Below are positions 43,145 through 51,523 of a stretch of DNA of 61,820 nt, piece after piece. A program made the translations under genes and the position numbers. This stretch comes from CAZSMC01 sp964607755 (GTDB lineage Bacteria; Zhuqueibacterota; Zhuqueibacteria; Residuimicrobiales; Krinioviventaceae). The stretch's first letter is position 1. Each line of letters opens with the position of its first letter. Under the pieces are notes generated by a model. It had not been told where the DNA came from. It did not search any database and worked only from the letters and a program-made list of their open reading frames with translations. The stretch spans positions 1 to 61,820 of the forward strand of contig CAZSMC010000025.1 in NCBI GenBank assembly GCA_964607755.1. Reading direction: 5' to 3'.

Positions 43145-43935
43145 CGATCATTTCCTTGTCAGCCACAGACCTGGCAATCGCGGCATCGCTTATTTTCCTG
43201 TACGCCCTGTCATCGTTTCTGCTGCGACTGGACGTTGCCAGCCAGATTCTGGTCTCAGCCGGACGCGCATTTCTTCAGTTGATGCTCATTGGCTTTGTAC
43301 TGAAAGCAATCTTTGCCAACGCCAATTTGTTGTGGATTTCACTAATGGCCTTGGTCATGCTGATCACCGCCGCACGGGAAGCGATTCGGCGACAAAAGCA
43401 CCGTTTCACCGGATTGTGGGGATTTGCATTTGGCACTTTTTCAATGTTCTTTGTTTCGTTCACCATTACCATCTTTGCGCTCATCACCATCATCAACAAT
43501 GATCCATGGTACTCCCCTCAATACGCCATTCCGGTGCTCGGCATGATGCTGGGCAACACCATGAACGGCATCTCGATTGGTCTGGACCGGTTAACCTCGA
43601 CTGCCCGCCAGCAGCGCGCCATTATCGAAAACCGGCTTATGCTGGGCGAGACCTGGAACGAAGCAATTCACACCATCCGCCGGGACAGCATTCACAGCGG
43701 CATGATCCCGATTATTAATGCCATGGCTGTGGCCGGGATTGTCAGTTTGCCCGGTATGATGACCGGCCAGATTCTGGCAGGCAATGCACCGTTCGAAGCA
43801 GTCAAGTATCAGATTATGATCTTTTTTCTGATTTCTTCATCGGTAGGATTTGGCACCATTCTCGCCGTCTGGACCGCCTCGCGCCGGCTGTTTGACGAAC
43901 GCCAGCGGTTGAGGCTTGAACGGTTAAAGAGGTGA
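43141..43935 (+). CDS. fetB: ABC transporter permease (FetB/UPF0014)
   Basis: 264 residues from the ATG at 43141, which overlaps the fetA stop. About seven membrane helices; family marks are YAIPVLGMMLGNTMNGISIGLDR, the NRLMLGETWNEAI loop and INAMAVAGIVSLPGMMTGQILAG. Partner of the FetA-like ATPase. In Escherichia coli the pair exports iron; the direction and metal here are inferred. The porin directly upstream is a possible outer-membrane partner. Confidence 0.88.
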   Translation: MTIISLSATDLAIAASLIFLYALSSFLLRLDVASQILVSAGRAFLQLMLIGFVLKAIFANANLLWISLMALVMLITAAREAIRRQKHRFTGLWGFAFGTFSMFFVSFTITIFALITIINNDPWYSPQYAIPVLGMMLGNTMNGISIGLDRLTSTARQQRAIIENRLMLGETWNEAIHTIRRDSIHSGMIPIINAMAVAGIVSLPGMMTGQILAGNAPFEAVKYQIMIFFLISSSVGFGTILAVWTASRRLFDERQRLRLERLKR

Positions 43936-44297
43936 AGATTATACCGGTTTTGACGTGATCAAGAATATGTTTATCATTTCTTCTCAATATCTATAAACTC
44001 ATTAAAAATAGATACATTACAGACACTTAAATACAATACACGTCAGAGTATCATTGGATGAATGTTGCGTGCGTTCCCAGCCAGGAGGCTGGGAACAAGA
44101 TGATAAATACTTTAGTGCTTTAGTGGCTGTTTTTTTGCCACGAAAACACTAAAAGTCACTAAAAATTGAATTAGATATAGCGACACAGCCCCAAAATTCA
44201 AAGGATTTATTCTTGCAAAAACAGTACATTGATAAAATTAGGGCCTTACAAGGAAACTCTTAACCAGCCCTAATGAAAAGGACATAAACAAGAAATA
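43936..44297. other. Non-coding gap with repeat-like elements
   Basis: No gene is seen. The region contains a perfect palindrome at 44073-44096 and, just after, a stretch reading ACTTTAGTGCTTTAGTGGC and CACGAAAACACTAAAAGTC, the sort of short degenerate repeat often found between genes in such genomes. It lies before the convergent HepT-MntA pair. Confidence 0.5.
44073..44096. repeat. Perfect palindrome GTTCCCAGCC-AGGA-GGCTGGGAAC
   Basis: A 10-base-pair perfect hairpin. Elements of this wording (GTTCCCAG...CTGGGAAC) occur as dispersed intergenic repeats in many bacterial genomes, as I recall. Only one copy is in this window. Confidence 0.55.
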
Positions 44298-44648
44298 TCA
44301 GCTTTTCATATCACTCATAATTTGTTCAATTAATGGTTTTAATGCAGGGACTTCTTGTCGGGCCGTCTTCCAAACAATTTCTTTATTAACCCCAAAATAT
44401 TCATGTATCAATTTATCTCGCATCCCCGCCATTTCACGCCATGGAACATTCGTATAATCATTTTTTATATGTGAGGGTATATTTTTTGTGGCTTCACCTA
44501 AAATTTCTATTGCTCTAATAACAGCATAGAGAGTTTTATCATCGTTTTTAAATGTTGAAAAATCTAAGCCTTGGATGAATTGTTCGATCTTTTTAATTGA
44601 GTCTAAAAGATCATACAAATAATCCAAATACTCTCTTTCTGTGCTCAT
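44298..44648 (-). CDS. hepT: HepT-type HEPN toxin (DUF86)
   Basis: 116 residues. The HEPN RNase motif R77-x4-H82-x-Y84 (RDKLIHEYFG) is intact. Partnered with an MNT nucleotidyltransferase whose stop overlaps the ATG (ATGA). In the known HepT-MntA systems MntA adds AMP units to the tyrosine of this motif and so silences the toxin. Y84 is the expected target. Confidence 0.9.
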   Translation of the reverse strand: MSTEREYLDYLYDLLDSIKKIEQFIQGLDFSTFKNDDKTLYAVIRAIEILGEATKNIPSHIKNDYTNVPWREMAGMRDKLIHEYFGVNKEIVWKTARQEVPALKPLIEQIMSDMKS

Positions 44649-44938
44649 ATCGGTTGAGCCTCTTCAAGTACCTGTTTAGCAATGCCAGGTTTTAGGGAGT
44701 CTTTCATTACCAGATCAACTTTAATACCTAACTTGTCGGAAAGATAATTTTCAACTTCCAGAAATGACAAGAGCCCGGGAGGTTCATAAAAGGTAACTAA
44801 TAAATCCAGGTCACTATCAGAGGTGTATTCATCATGTAAATAAGAGCCAAACAATTCTAAAGACTTTATACCATATTTTTGTTTTAAAAAACAAAGCTCC
44901 CTTTTTAAGATATATATGATGTTTTCTTTTTCATTCAT
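44645..44938 (-). CDS. mntA: MntA-type nucleotidyltransferase antitoxin
   Basis: 97 residues from the ATG at 44938; the open frame extends further upstream into the EIIA gene but the MNT fold starts here. The motif G31-S32-x10-D43-x-D45 (GSYLHDEYTSDSDLD) is complete, with a third Asp likely in KVDLVM. It should modify and neutralise the HEPN toxin encoded directly downstream. Confidence 0.88.
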   Translation of the reverse strand: MNEKENIIYILKRELCFLKQKYGIKSLELFGSYLHDEYTSDSDLDLLVTFYEPPGLLSFLEVENYLSDKLGIKVDLVMKDSLKPGIAKQVLEEAQPI

Positions 44939-44993
44939 AATAATAAATTCAGCATTTAATTGACAAAAAGCAACAAGTTTTCTTAAAAACACC

Positions 44994-45809
44994 TCACACC
45001 GTTTCAAAAGATCCTTTGGAAAAAGAAACATCAGTTACGTAAACCATGGCGCCGGAATGCGCATCCAGATCGCCCATTATGCCTTCGAGTCCGTTAACGA
45101 TGGCAGGTATTTTATTTTCATCGACAATGGTGGTAATGGTTTTGCTCTGTTCGCTGTGGTTTCCCAAAAAATTCAAAAAATCGGCAAACAGCGGCACGTG
45201 CGAAAGCACGCCGCCAATGCCAGCCGAATCCGTTACTGAGGCGCCGTTGATGCCAAGTTCCAGAAACAATTCACTAATGTCATCTAAAAATTTAATTTCA
45301 TAAAGGACAATGGTGAGCAGCTTTTTCTTACCTTTGGGCTTCTTGGACTGCAGACCACCGGGAAGATTTTCCAAAAACGTTTCTTTTAGAGAGAGCGTAC
45401 TCTGAGCGCGCATTAATTCGCGTCGAACCGAAGCGTTTTTGGCAATCAATGAAATCTGCGCCAATAACCGCAAAAACTCTCGTGGCTTGTCCGCTGGACC
45501 GACAATGACGAAAAATATATTTGTGCGTTTGTTATCCAAACTCTTGAAATCTACACCTCTTTTGGATAAAGCAATACCAATAGTAAATTTATCGACGTTT
45601 TCCAAACGGGCATGCGGAATGGCAATGCCGTTTTCAAATGCAGTCGAGCCCTGTTTTTCCCTGTTCTTCAAAGCCTGTTCGAGAATATCAGCAGAGACAT
45701 TAACCGATTTTGCCATAATCTCCGACAATTCTCGCAGACATTTATCTTTTTTTCTGGACTTTAATGAGAGCGAGCATGCCTCTTCATCAAAATAATCAAC
45801 AATATCCAT
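44994..45809 (-). CDS. PTS EIIA domain fused to a PII-like domain
   Basis: 271 residues. Residues 1-150 are a PTS EIIA of fructose/Ntr type with the active His66 in GIAIPHARL. Residues about 165-271 form a second alpha/beta domain (KKLLTIVLYEIKFLDDISELFLELGINGASV, KTITTIVDENKIPAIV) that resembles PII-like proteins. No EIIB or EIIC domain is present, so it is more likely a regulator than a sugar transporter. It lies nine bases after a cation/proton antiporter on the same strand, suggesting that it controls the antiporter. Confidence 0.75.
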   Translation of the reverse strand: MDIVDYFDEEACSLSLKSRKKDKCLRELSEIMAKSVNVSADILEQALKNREKQGSTAFENGIAIPHARLENVDKFTIGIALSKRGVDFKSLDNKRTNIFFVIVGPADKPREFLRLLAQISLIAKNASVRRELMRAQSTLSLKETFLENLPGGLQSKKPKGKKKLLTIVLYEIKFLDDISELFLELGINGASVTDSAGIGGVLSHVPLFADFLNFLGNHSEQSKTITTIVDENKIPAIVNGLEGIMGDLDAHSGAMVYVTDVSFSKGSFETV

Positions 45810-45818
45810 AAGGCACCT

Positions 45819-47072
45819 TTACAAATTGAGTCCTTTTTTAATGCCGAATTTTGAAATTGCCGGACCGATCAATTCATTGATAAAAACGCTTAAAAGCACA
45901 ATGTTAACAATCAAAATGAAGGTATGCTGTATCCGGTCCGAAGCGTGAACGATGAGCGGCGATGCTTGAACGAATAAAGCCAGGCCAATAGCCACGCCGG
46001 CTTGGGGGAAAAGACAAAAACTGAGATAGCGTCTGATCCGGTCAGGAGTTTTTGTAAGCAGACCGCCGATATTGATGCCAATAAATTTTCCGGCAAACCG
46101 GCTCACCAGATAAAGCAAGCCCAGTCCGACAACAGATGTCTGGGTGAACACTTTAACGTCAAGCTCGGTACCAGCGAGGATAAAAAACATAGAAAAAACG
46201 GGTGCGGTCAATGGTTCGATATAATTGAAAATACGGTGGTTTTTGTTCGACAAATTTATCAAAGTCGCTCCCATGGCCATGGTCGCCAAAAGCTGAGACA
46301 ATTTGACTGCTGTGGCAAAAGCGGAAATGATAAAAAGGATAGCAAGCGAGATCAGCAAAATTTCGTTGATTTTTTGGCGCTTGATGGTCAGCATGTGAGT
46401 TATAACTCCGCCTACAATTCCGAGCAGGAAAGAAAAAACAACCTCGGACACCGAGTGTAAAAGTGTGATAAGAAAACTGGCATGTACAGCCATCTCGCTC
46501 AGGATAGGGCTCACTGCGGCAAACACAAGTCCGAACAAGATAACACACACCGCATCATCAAACGCGACCACGCCATAAAGATGATCGACAAAATCACCAC
46601 GAACCCGCAGTTCTCGAATGATAACCACAGTCGCGGCAGGCGCCGTTGCCGCAGATATGCTGCCCAAAATGAGAGCAATTGGCAATCGCAAACCAGCCAG
46701 CGTCAAAGCAGCGCTTACAAAGATAAATGCGCCAATCGCCTCGAATAAGGTCAACACAAAAATGCGAACACCAGTGCGCCTCAATTTTGAAATACTAAAT
46801 TCACCGCCGATGGTCAGGGCAATAAATCCTAAAGCAATTTCTGTAATGTGTTTCATATTCTCGCTCATCTCGGCGTGGATAATACCGGTCATGGATTCTC
46901 CAAGCAGCAAGCCGGTGACAATATAACCGGTTATCGCAGGCAGTTTTATTTTTTCAAAGAGCTGGCCAATAAAAAAGCCACAGAAAAGCAGGACTCCCAG
47001 ACTGAGTAACATACTGTCGTGAAAAAATTGGACAAAATTATTCCAGACATTGACAAGCGCTTCCAAAGTCAT
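45819..47072 (-). CDS. CPA2-type cation:proton antiporter
   Basis: 417 residues from the ATG at 47072 (AGAGGT upstream); an in-frame extension to 47147 is less likely. About twelve membrane helices with FEKIKLPAITGYIVTGLLLGES, FDDAVCVILFGLVFA (conserved acidic pair in the ion pathway) and GLFLFPQAGVAIGLALFVQA-type end. It exchanges Na+ or K+ for protons at the inner membrane. There is no C-terminal TrkA-N or RCK domain; the adjacent EIIA-PII-like protein may be the separate regulator. Confidence 0.85.
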   Translation of the reverse strand: MTLEALVNVWNNFVQFFHDSMLLSLGVLLFCGFFIGQLFEKIKLPAITGYIVTGLLLGESMTGIIHAEMSENMKHITEIALGFIALTIGGEFSISKLRRTGVRIFVLTLFEAIGAFIFVSAALTLAGLRLPIALILGSISAATAPAATVVIIRELRVRGDFVDHLYGVVAFDDAVCVILFGLVFAAVSPILSEMAVHASFLITLLHSVSEVVFSFLLGIVGGVITHMLTIKRQKINEILLISLAILFIISAFATAVKLSQLLATMAMGATLINLSNKNHRIFNYIEPLTAPVFSMFFILAGTELDVKVFTQTSVVGLGLLYLVSRFAGKFIGINIGGLLTKTPDRIRRYLSFCLFPQAGVAIGLALFVQASPLIVHASDRIQHTFILIVNIVLLSVFINELIGPAISKFGIKKGLNL

Positions 47073-47208
47073 CTGACCTCTTTCATAAATCCAGTTGTCA
47101 TAAAGCTTATTACAGGATTGAATCGAGTTTTCAGCAGACTCGCACAATAATTATAAGATATTGCAGAACAAATGATAATAAAAGATGAGAACAAGTCCAA
47201 ATAAAAAA

Positions 47209-47240
47209 GCGGCGTTTTCCCTCGTGCAAAAAAACGCCGC
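47209..47240 (-). terminator. Terminator of the V-type ATPase operon
   Basis: Arms GCGGCGTTTT (47209-47218) and AAAACGCCGC (47231-47240) pair over 10 bases; on the minus strand the stem is followed by TTTTTTATTT. It lies 37 bases after the last ATPase gene. Confidence 0.85.
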
Positions 47241-47276
47241 AAAAATATGTTTTATGTCGTTATTTTCAAATGAAAA

Positions 47277-47711
47277 CTATGGGAGGGCAGTCATTGCAAA
47301 AACCATGACAAACAGCGCCACTGTTTCAATAACGCCGACGACCATAATATAATTACCAAATCCCTGACCGGTTTCAGTTAGCGCGTCGCAGGCTTTGGCG
47401 CCGGCTTTACCTTGCATATAAGCGGAAAAGGCCATTGCCAATCCGGAGAACGCGCCTAAAAGTACCATCCACGGATAGGATTCGACACCGGCATCGACAT
47501 CCAGGATGGCGTTACGCAAAATCATGCCATAAATGGTCTGAGAAAGCGGGGCACCGACAAAAGCGATAAGAATAAAGGGAGCGGCTTTGTTTTGAGCAAA
47601 TGCTTTTTTCCACGCACCCACAGCCGCTATACCGGCGACTCCTGTTCCAAATGCTGATCCCATGGCAGCGATCGCCAGGGATAGATTCATATCACCCAAT
47701 CCTTCGATCAT
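47277..47711 (-). CDS. ntpK: V-type ATPase rotor subunit K (proteolipid), Na+-type
   Basis: 144 residues, four membrane helices as a double hairpin. The essential acid is the Glu in VGVIETVALFV (helix 4). Helix 2 has PLSQTIYG and helix 3 has YMQGKAG; these match the Na+ ligands of Enterococcus hirae NtpK (Thr64/Gln65, Gln110, Glu139), with Ser in place of Thr64. Na+ coupling is therefore likely. Last gene of the operon, followed by a terminator. Confidence 0.9.
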   Translation of the reverse strand: MIEGLGDMNLSLAIAAMGSAFGTGVAGIAAVGAWKKAFAQNKAAPFILIAFVGAPLSQTIYGMILRNAILDVDAGVESYPWMVLLGAFSGLAMAFSAYMQGKAGAKACDALTETGQGFGNYIMVVGVIETVALFVMVFAMTALP

Positions 47712-47757
47712 AGTTCAATCCTTTCTTTGCTCTTTTAATAGAATTACTATTTACACT

Positions 47758-49506
47758 CTATTCCTTAAATGGTTGATATTTTTTTCCTGTCCATTCCTGG
47801 CCCAGATGCTGTGAAAACTCGAGCATGTTCAAACGGATGCCGTGCACAATCACAGCCATCAGGCAGAGCAGGATATTAAGTCCGTGGCCAAGCAGCAAAA
47901 TAATCGGCGCCAGCACGCCACCAGCCATATCGTTAAAACTGTAAGCAACCGTCACGCTGGCAACCCCCACGGCGAACAGACGTATATAGGAGACAATATC
48001 GGAAAAACTGCCAATGATATCCAGCGGCAAATTGCCAAGGGTGATTAAAAATCCTTTTAGTACATTTTTCTGAAAATTGGCAAAACCCGCTACCAGCACA
48101 GATCCAATAATAAGCAATGTAATGGCGAAATCTGGCATGGGTTCACCGAGAACAAGATTGTTAGCCACAAAATAGACGCAACCAAGAATAAACACCCAGC
48201 CCACCTCGGCAATAAATGGTAGTGACGGAAATTTCCTGCCAGCCGCCATCAAACGGGCAATAGCTAACTGAATACCGCCGATAATAAATGTCAGTTTCAT
48301 CAAGAAATTAACCGCCTCCGACGATTCGTTAAAACTGTATATTTTGTCGATAATGAACGGTTCGAGAAACGGCAAATTTGCCAGAGCTGTTGAGCCAAAC
48401 CAGGTTCCGGTAATCAATCCCCATAATATCGTGCTGAAACTGAGGACATAAAATAAAAAAAACGGTTCCCGCGGTGCATTTTTAAATTTCCTGGACGCCA
48501 AGAATGTGCCAATCAAAAAAACAAGCCCATAGCCGCCATCTCCGACCAGCATGGCATAAAAAATACTAAAAAAGATCAGAAAAACAAGACTTACGTCCAG
48601 CTCATTATAGCCGGGTAGTGTGCCCATAAAATCATACAAAGGTTGGATAATCCTGATGGGCTTTTTATTGCGAATTAGCGTGGGGACTTCTCTGGGATCG
48701 TCAGGGTCGTCAACAATGTAACCCCAGCCTTCTTTTTCAGACGTTTTCTCTATATCAACTACCTGGTCGTGTGGGATGAATCCCTGCAGATACGTGAAAG
48801 AGCCTTCGTCTCCCATGCTGTAAAGGACTCTGTTTAATTCGAGCTGCTTTGTCAGACTTTGTCGATACGTTTCCAGGCTGGTTGTGTACTTGAAATATTC
48901 AGAGAGCTCTTTGTTGATCTGCTTGTTCTGTTCTTCGAGTTTTGCTATTTCGTTTTCCAGCTCCTCGACTTTGACTTTTGGCATACGCGCTTCTGGCAAT
49001 GCCAGGCGCTCGTCAGGATCGCGGGTAATCAGGACAAACTTGACAATGTTTTTATCCTGATCCACAATATGGACATTCTTGTCTTCTGGTATTTTTTCAA
49101 AATGATGCCGTTCAGCAATGTAATAGCGAATATAAACGCCAGCGTCCTCGAGCTTCTGGATAGACGCTAGCGAAACGCGGCTCCATTCCTGGAACCATCG
49201 ATACATGTCACGTTTTTCAGCGAGCTGGTTATTTAAATTCTCTCTTTTCTTGTCCAGCTCTAAAATTTTTGAAACGAGCTTTTGAGCCTGGTCCGGCTCT
49301 ATTTTTTTCTGATTTTTGCTTTCCCCGAGCAGAAGTAACGCCTTTTCGACATCATTTAACTTGCTCTCTAACTCGGTAATATCTCCGGAAACCGGCTGGT
49401 TTATGTACTTTATGTGCATTACTCCCAATGAGCGCAACTTTTTAACGGCGTCCAGTTTTTCCTTTGCACTCACCAGTAGGGTGACTTTTTTCATTTCAAC
49501 TATCAT
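47758..49506 (-). CDS. ntpI: V-type ATPase stator subunit I/a
   Basis: 582 residues: N-terminal coiled-coil cytoplasmic half (LEKAD-type heptads, EVEELENEIAKLEEQNKQINKEL) and C-terminal half with about eight helices. The conserved Arg-containing segment FSDIVSYIRLFAVGVAS provides the half-channel arginine. The ATG at 49506 overlaps the stop of subunit D (ATGA). Carries ions between stator and rotor. Confidence 0.92.
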   Translation of the reverse strand: MIVEMKKVTLLVSAKEKLDAVKKLRSLGVMHIKYINQPVSGDITELESKLNDVEKALLLLGESKNQKKIEPDQAQKLVSKILELDKKRENLNNQLAEKRDMYRWFQEWSRVSLASIQKLEDAGVYIRYYIAERHHFEKIPEDKNVHIVDQDKNIVKFVLITRDPDERLALPEARMPKVKVEELENEIAKLEEQNKQINKELSEYFKYTTSLETYRQSLTKQLELNRVLYSMGDEGSFTYLQGFIPHDQVVDIEKTSEKEGWGYIVDDPDDPREVPTLIRNKKPIRIIQPLYDFMGTLPGYNELDVSLVFLIFFSIFYAMLVGDGGYGLVFLIGTFLASRKFKNAPREPFFLFYVLSFSTILWGLITGTWFGSTALANLPFLEPFIIDKIYSFNESSEAVNFLMKLTFIIGGIQLAIARLMAAGRKFPSLPFIAEVGWVFILGCVYFVANNLVLGEPMPDFAITLLIIGSVLVAGFANFQKNVLKGFLITLGNLPLDIIGSFSDIVSYIRLFAVGVASVTVAYSFNDMAGGVLAPIILLLGHGLNILLCLMAVIVHGIRLNMLEFSQHLGQEWTGKKYQPFKE

Positions 49507-50120
49507 GCCTGGCTCGCTTCTACTTTTTTACGTTCGATCTTTTTCTTTGCAATCTTGCCGCGCACTACCTCAGCGGTTTGTTGATCACCAAGAAAAATCT
49601 GGATAATACGGATATTCTCTTTTGCTTCCGGTATTTTTACTTCTTCGAACAACTTGATCCGCTGAATCGTTGTGCGCAATTCCTTTTCGATCATTTCTTG
49701 TTGGCGCTGTGCAATTTCCCACTGCGCTTTTCGTTCAATCTGTTCTTTGCAAATATCTATGCCTTTATCGATCCACAGAGGTGTGCGCATATAATCATAA
49801 TCAATATCTTTGAATATCAATTCTTCAAAGACAGGAATATCGATGCCGGCGATATTGCCGGTTGATGTGCGCAATTCTTCCACCTCAATCAGCTCATCAA
49901 TGTCTATTTCCTCATCAGAAAAAACATGCACCCAGGATGATATTTCACGTTCAACGCGCTCGTTCTCTTTTTTCAGCCGTTCAACCTCGCGCTGAATTTG
50001 CCGGATTTCTGCCAGCAGTTGCTTCTTCTTCAATTCAAGAGTTGGCAAAAATCGCGTAAACCGCTTAAGGGCATCTTTTTGAGTTCTGAGCTCATTCTTG
50101 GTTAGTTTTACGTCGGCCAT
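49503..50120 (-). CDS. ntpD: V-type ATPase central stalk subunit D
   Basis: 205 residues, almost wholly coiled-coil (LTKNELRTQKDALKRFTRFLPTLELKKKQLLAEI; C-terminal RIIQIFLGDQQTAEVVRGKIAKKKIE). It forms the rotating shaft inside the A3B3 head. Start at 50120, one base after the subunit B stop. Typical length for the family. Confidence 0.9.
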   Translation of the reverse strand: MADVKLTKNELRTQKDALKRFTRFLPTLELKKKQLLAEIRQIQREVERLKKENERVEREISSWVHVFSDEEIDIDELIEVEELRTSTGNIAGIDIPVFEELIFKDIDYDYMRTPLWIDKGIDICKEQIERKAQWEIAQRQQEMIEKELRTTIQRIKLFEEVKIPEAKENIRIIQIFLGDQQTAEVVRGKIAKKKIERKKVEASQA

Positions 50121-50121
50121 C

Positions 50122-51522
50122 CTACTTTTCCTCTACAGTTTCAGTCGCTTCAGAGGATTCCTTTTCTTCCGCTTCAGATGTTTCCAATTGTTCTTCAGTC
50201 TCAGCTTCTGTTTCTTCTTTCATTTCGGTCGATTCCGGCCAGAACTTTTTCACCAGCTCGGTACGCAATCCGGTTTCTTCGGGCTCGAAGCATTGTGCCA
50301 GAATATCCCAGCCGCGGTCCAGAGCTTCTTCCAGCGTAATGTTAACCGCAAGGTCCATCATACCGGATTCGAACATGCCGCCGTATTTGAGTAATTTTTT
50401 ATCCCATTCGCTCATGCGAAATCCCATGGACCGTTTTTCTTCGGTTTCGCGGTATTGCGCATAGAGCTGAATCATGCCGTCCATAATCGCGCGGTGGTCG
50501 TCCCGGCTATCCTTGTTCACATTTTGTTTCAAACGACTGAGCGAGCCAAAAGGTTCGATACGTTGATTCTTGAGATAGAACTGACCCTCGGTAATATACC
50601 CGGTGTTATCCGGAACCGGATGCGTCACATCGTCACCAGGCATGGTTGTCACGCCCAGGATGGTAATCGCTCCAGCGCCTTCAAAGTCCACCGCCTTTTC
50701 ATAACGCGCTGCAAGCTGAGAGTATAAATCGCCGGGATAACCACGGTTTGACGGCACCTGTTCCATGGTAATAGCAATTTCCTTGAGTGCATCGGAAAAG
50801 TTGGTCATATCAGTCAAAAGAACGAGCACTTCTTTGCCGTTCAGGGCAAATTTTTCCGCCACTGCCAGGGCTAAATCAGGTACCATTAATCCTTCAACCA
50901 CAGGTTCGTTCGCCAAATTCATAAAAAAAATAGACCGGTTAAGCGCGCCGCCTTCTTCGAGCGTATTGCGGAAATACATGTACTGGTCGAATTTCAAGCC
51001 GATACCGCCCAAAATAATCATATCTACTTCGGCCTGAAGAGCGATACGCGCAAGGAGTTCATTGTATGGTTCACCGGATACAGAAAAGATCGGCAATTTC
51101 TGTGATGCCACAAGCGAGTTAAACACATCGATCATCGGGATATTCGTACGAATCATCCGGTCCGGGATAATACGTTTGGCAGGATTAACAGACGGTCCGG
51201 CTATGGGAATAACCGATTCAGTAATTTCTGGACCGCCGTCTCGGGGGACACCGGCGCCGTTGAACACACGACCAAGCATATTTTCCGAGAAAGACACTTG
51301 CATGGGATTTCCCAGAAAGCGCACTTCGTCATTCGTAGACACGCCGCGGCTACCGACAAAAACCTGCAACGAAACCAGGTCCTCTTCAAGCTTGATGACC
51401 TGAGCCAGGGATTTTCCACGTTTGGTTGTAATTTCAGCCAATTCCTCGTTTGTTACCCCCTCGGCCCGAACCGTAATGACATTTCCGGCAACACTTTCGA
51501 CTTTTTTATAAACTTTTCTCAT
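50122..51522 (-). CDS. ntpB: V-type ATPase subunit B with acidic C-terminal tail
   Basis: 466 residues. Non-catalytic nucleotide-binding subunit: GRVFNGAGVPRDGGPEI, IDVFNSLVASQKLPIFSVSGEPYNELLARI (degenerate P-loop) and MTNFSDALKEIAITMEQVPSNRGYPGDLYSQLAARYEKA. The family core ends near residue 432; the remaining about 34 residues are nearly all Glu, Thr, Ser and Ala (EAETEEQLETSEAEEKESS). Such an acidic tail is unusual and may be a lineage feature. Confidence 0.93.
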   Translation of the reverse strand: MRKVYKKVESVAGNVITVRAEGVTNEELAEITTKRGKSLAQVIKLEEDLVSLQVFVGSRGVSTNDEVRFLGNPMQVSFSENMLGRVFNGAGVPRDGGPEITESVIPIAGPSVNPAKRIIPDRMIRTNIPMIDVFNSLVASQKLPIFSVSGEPYNELLARIALQAEVDMIILGGIGLKFDQYMYFRNTLEEGGALNRSIFFMNLANEPVVEGLMVPDLALAVAEKFALNGKEVLVLLTDMTNFSDALKEIAITMEQVPSNRGYPGDLYSQLAARYEKAVDFEGAGAITILGVTTMPGDDVTHPVPDNTGYITEGQFYLKNQRIEPFGSLSRLKQNVNKDSRDDHRAIMDGMIQLYAQYRETEEKRSMGFRMSEWDKKLLKYGGMFESGMMDLAVNITLEEALDRGWDILAQCFEPEETGLRTELVKKFWPESTEMKEETEAETEEQLETSEAEEKESSEATETVEEK

Positions 51523-51523
51523 A

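Noticed and set aside
46002..46460. 152-codon plus-strand frame opposite the antiporter
   Set aside because: Mirror of a strongly coding minus-strand membrane protein; composition (Gln/His/Lys rich) is typical of an antisense shadow.
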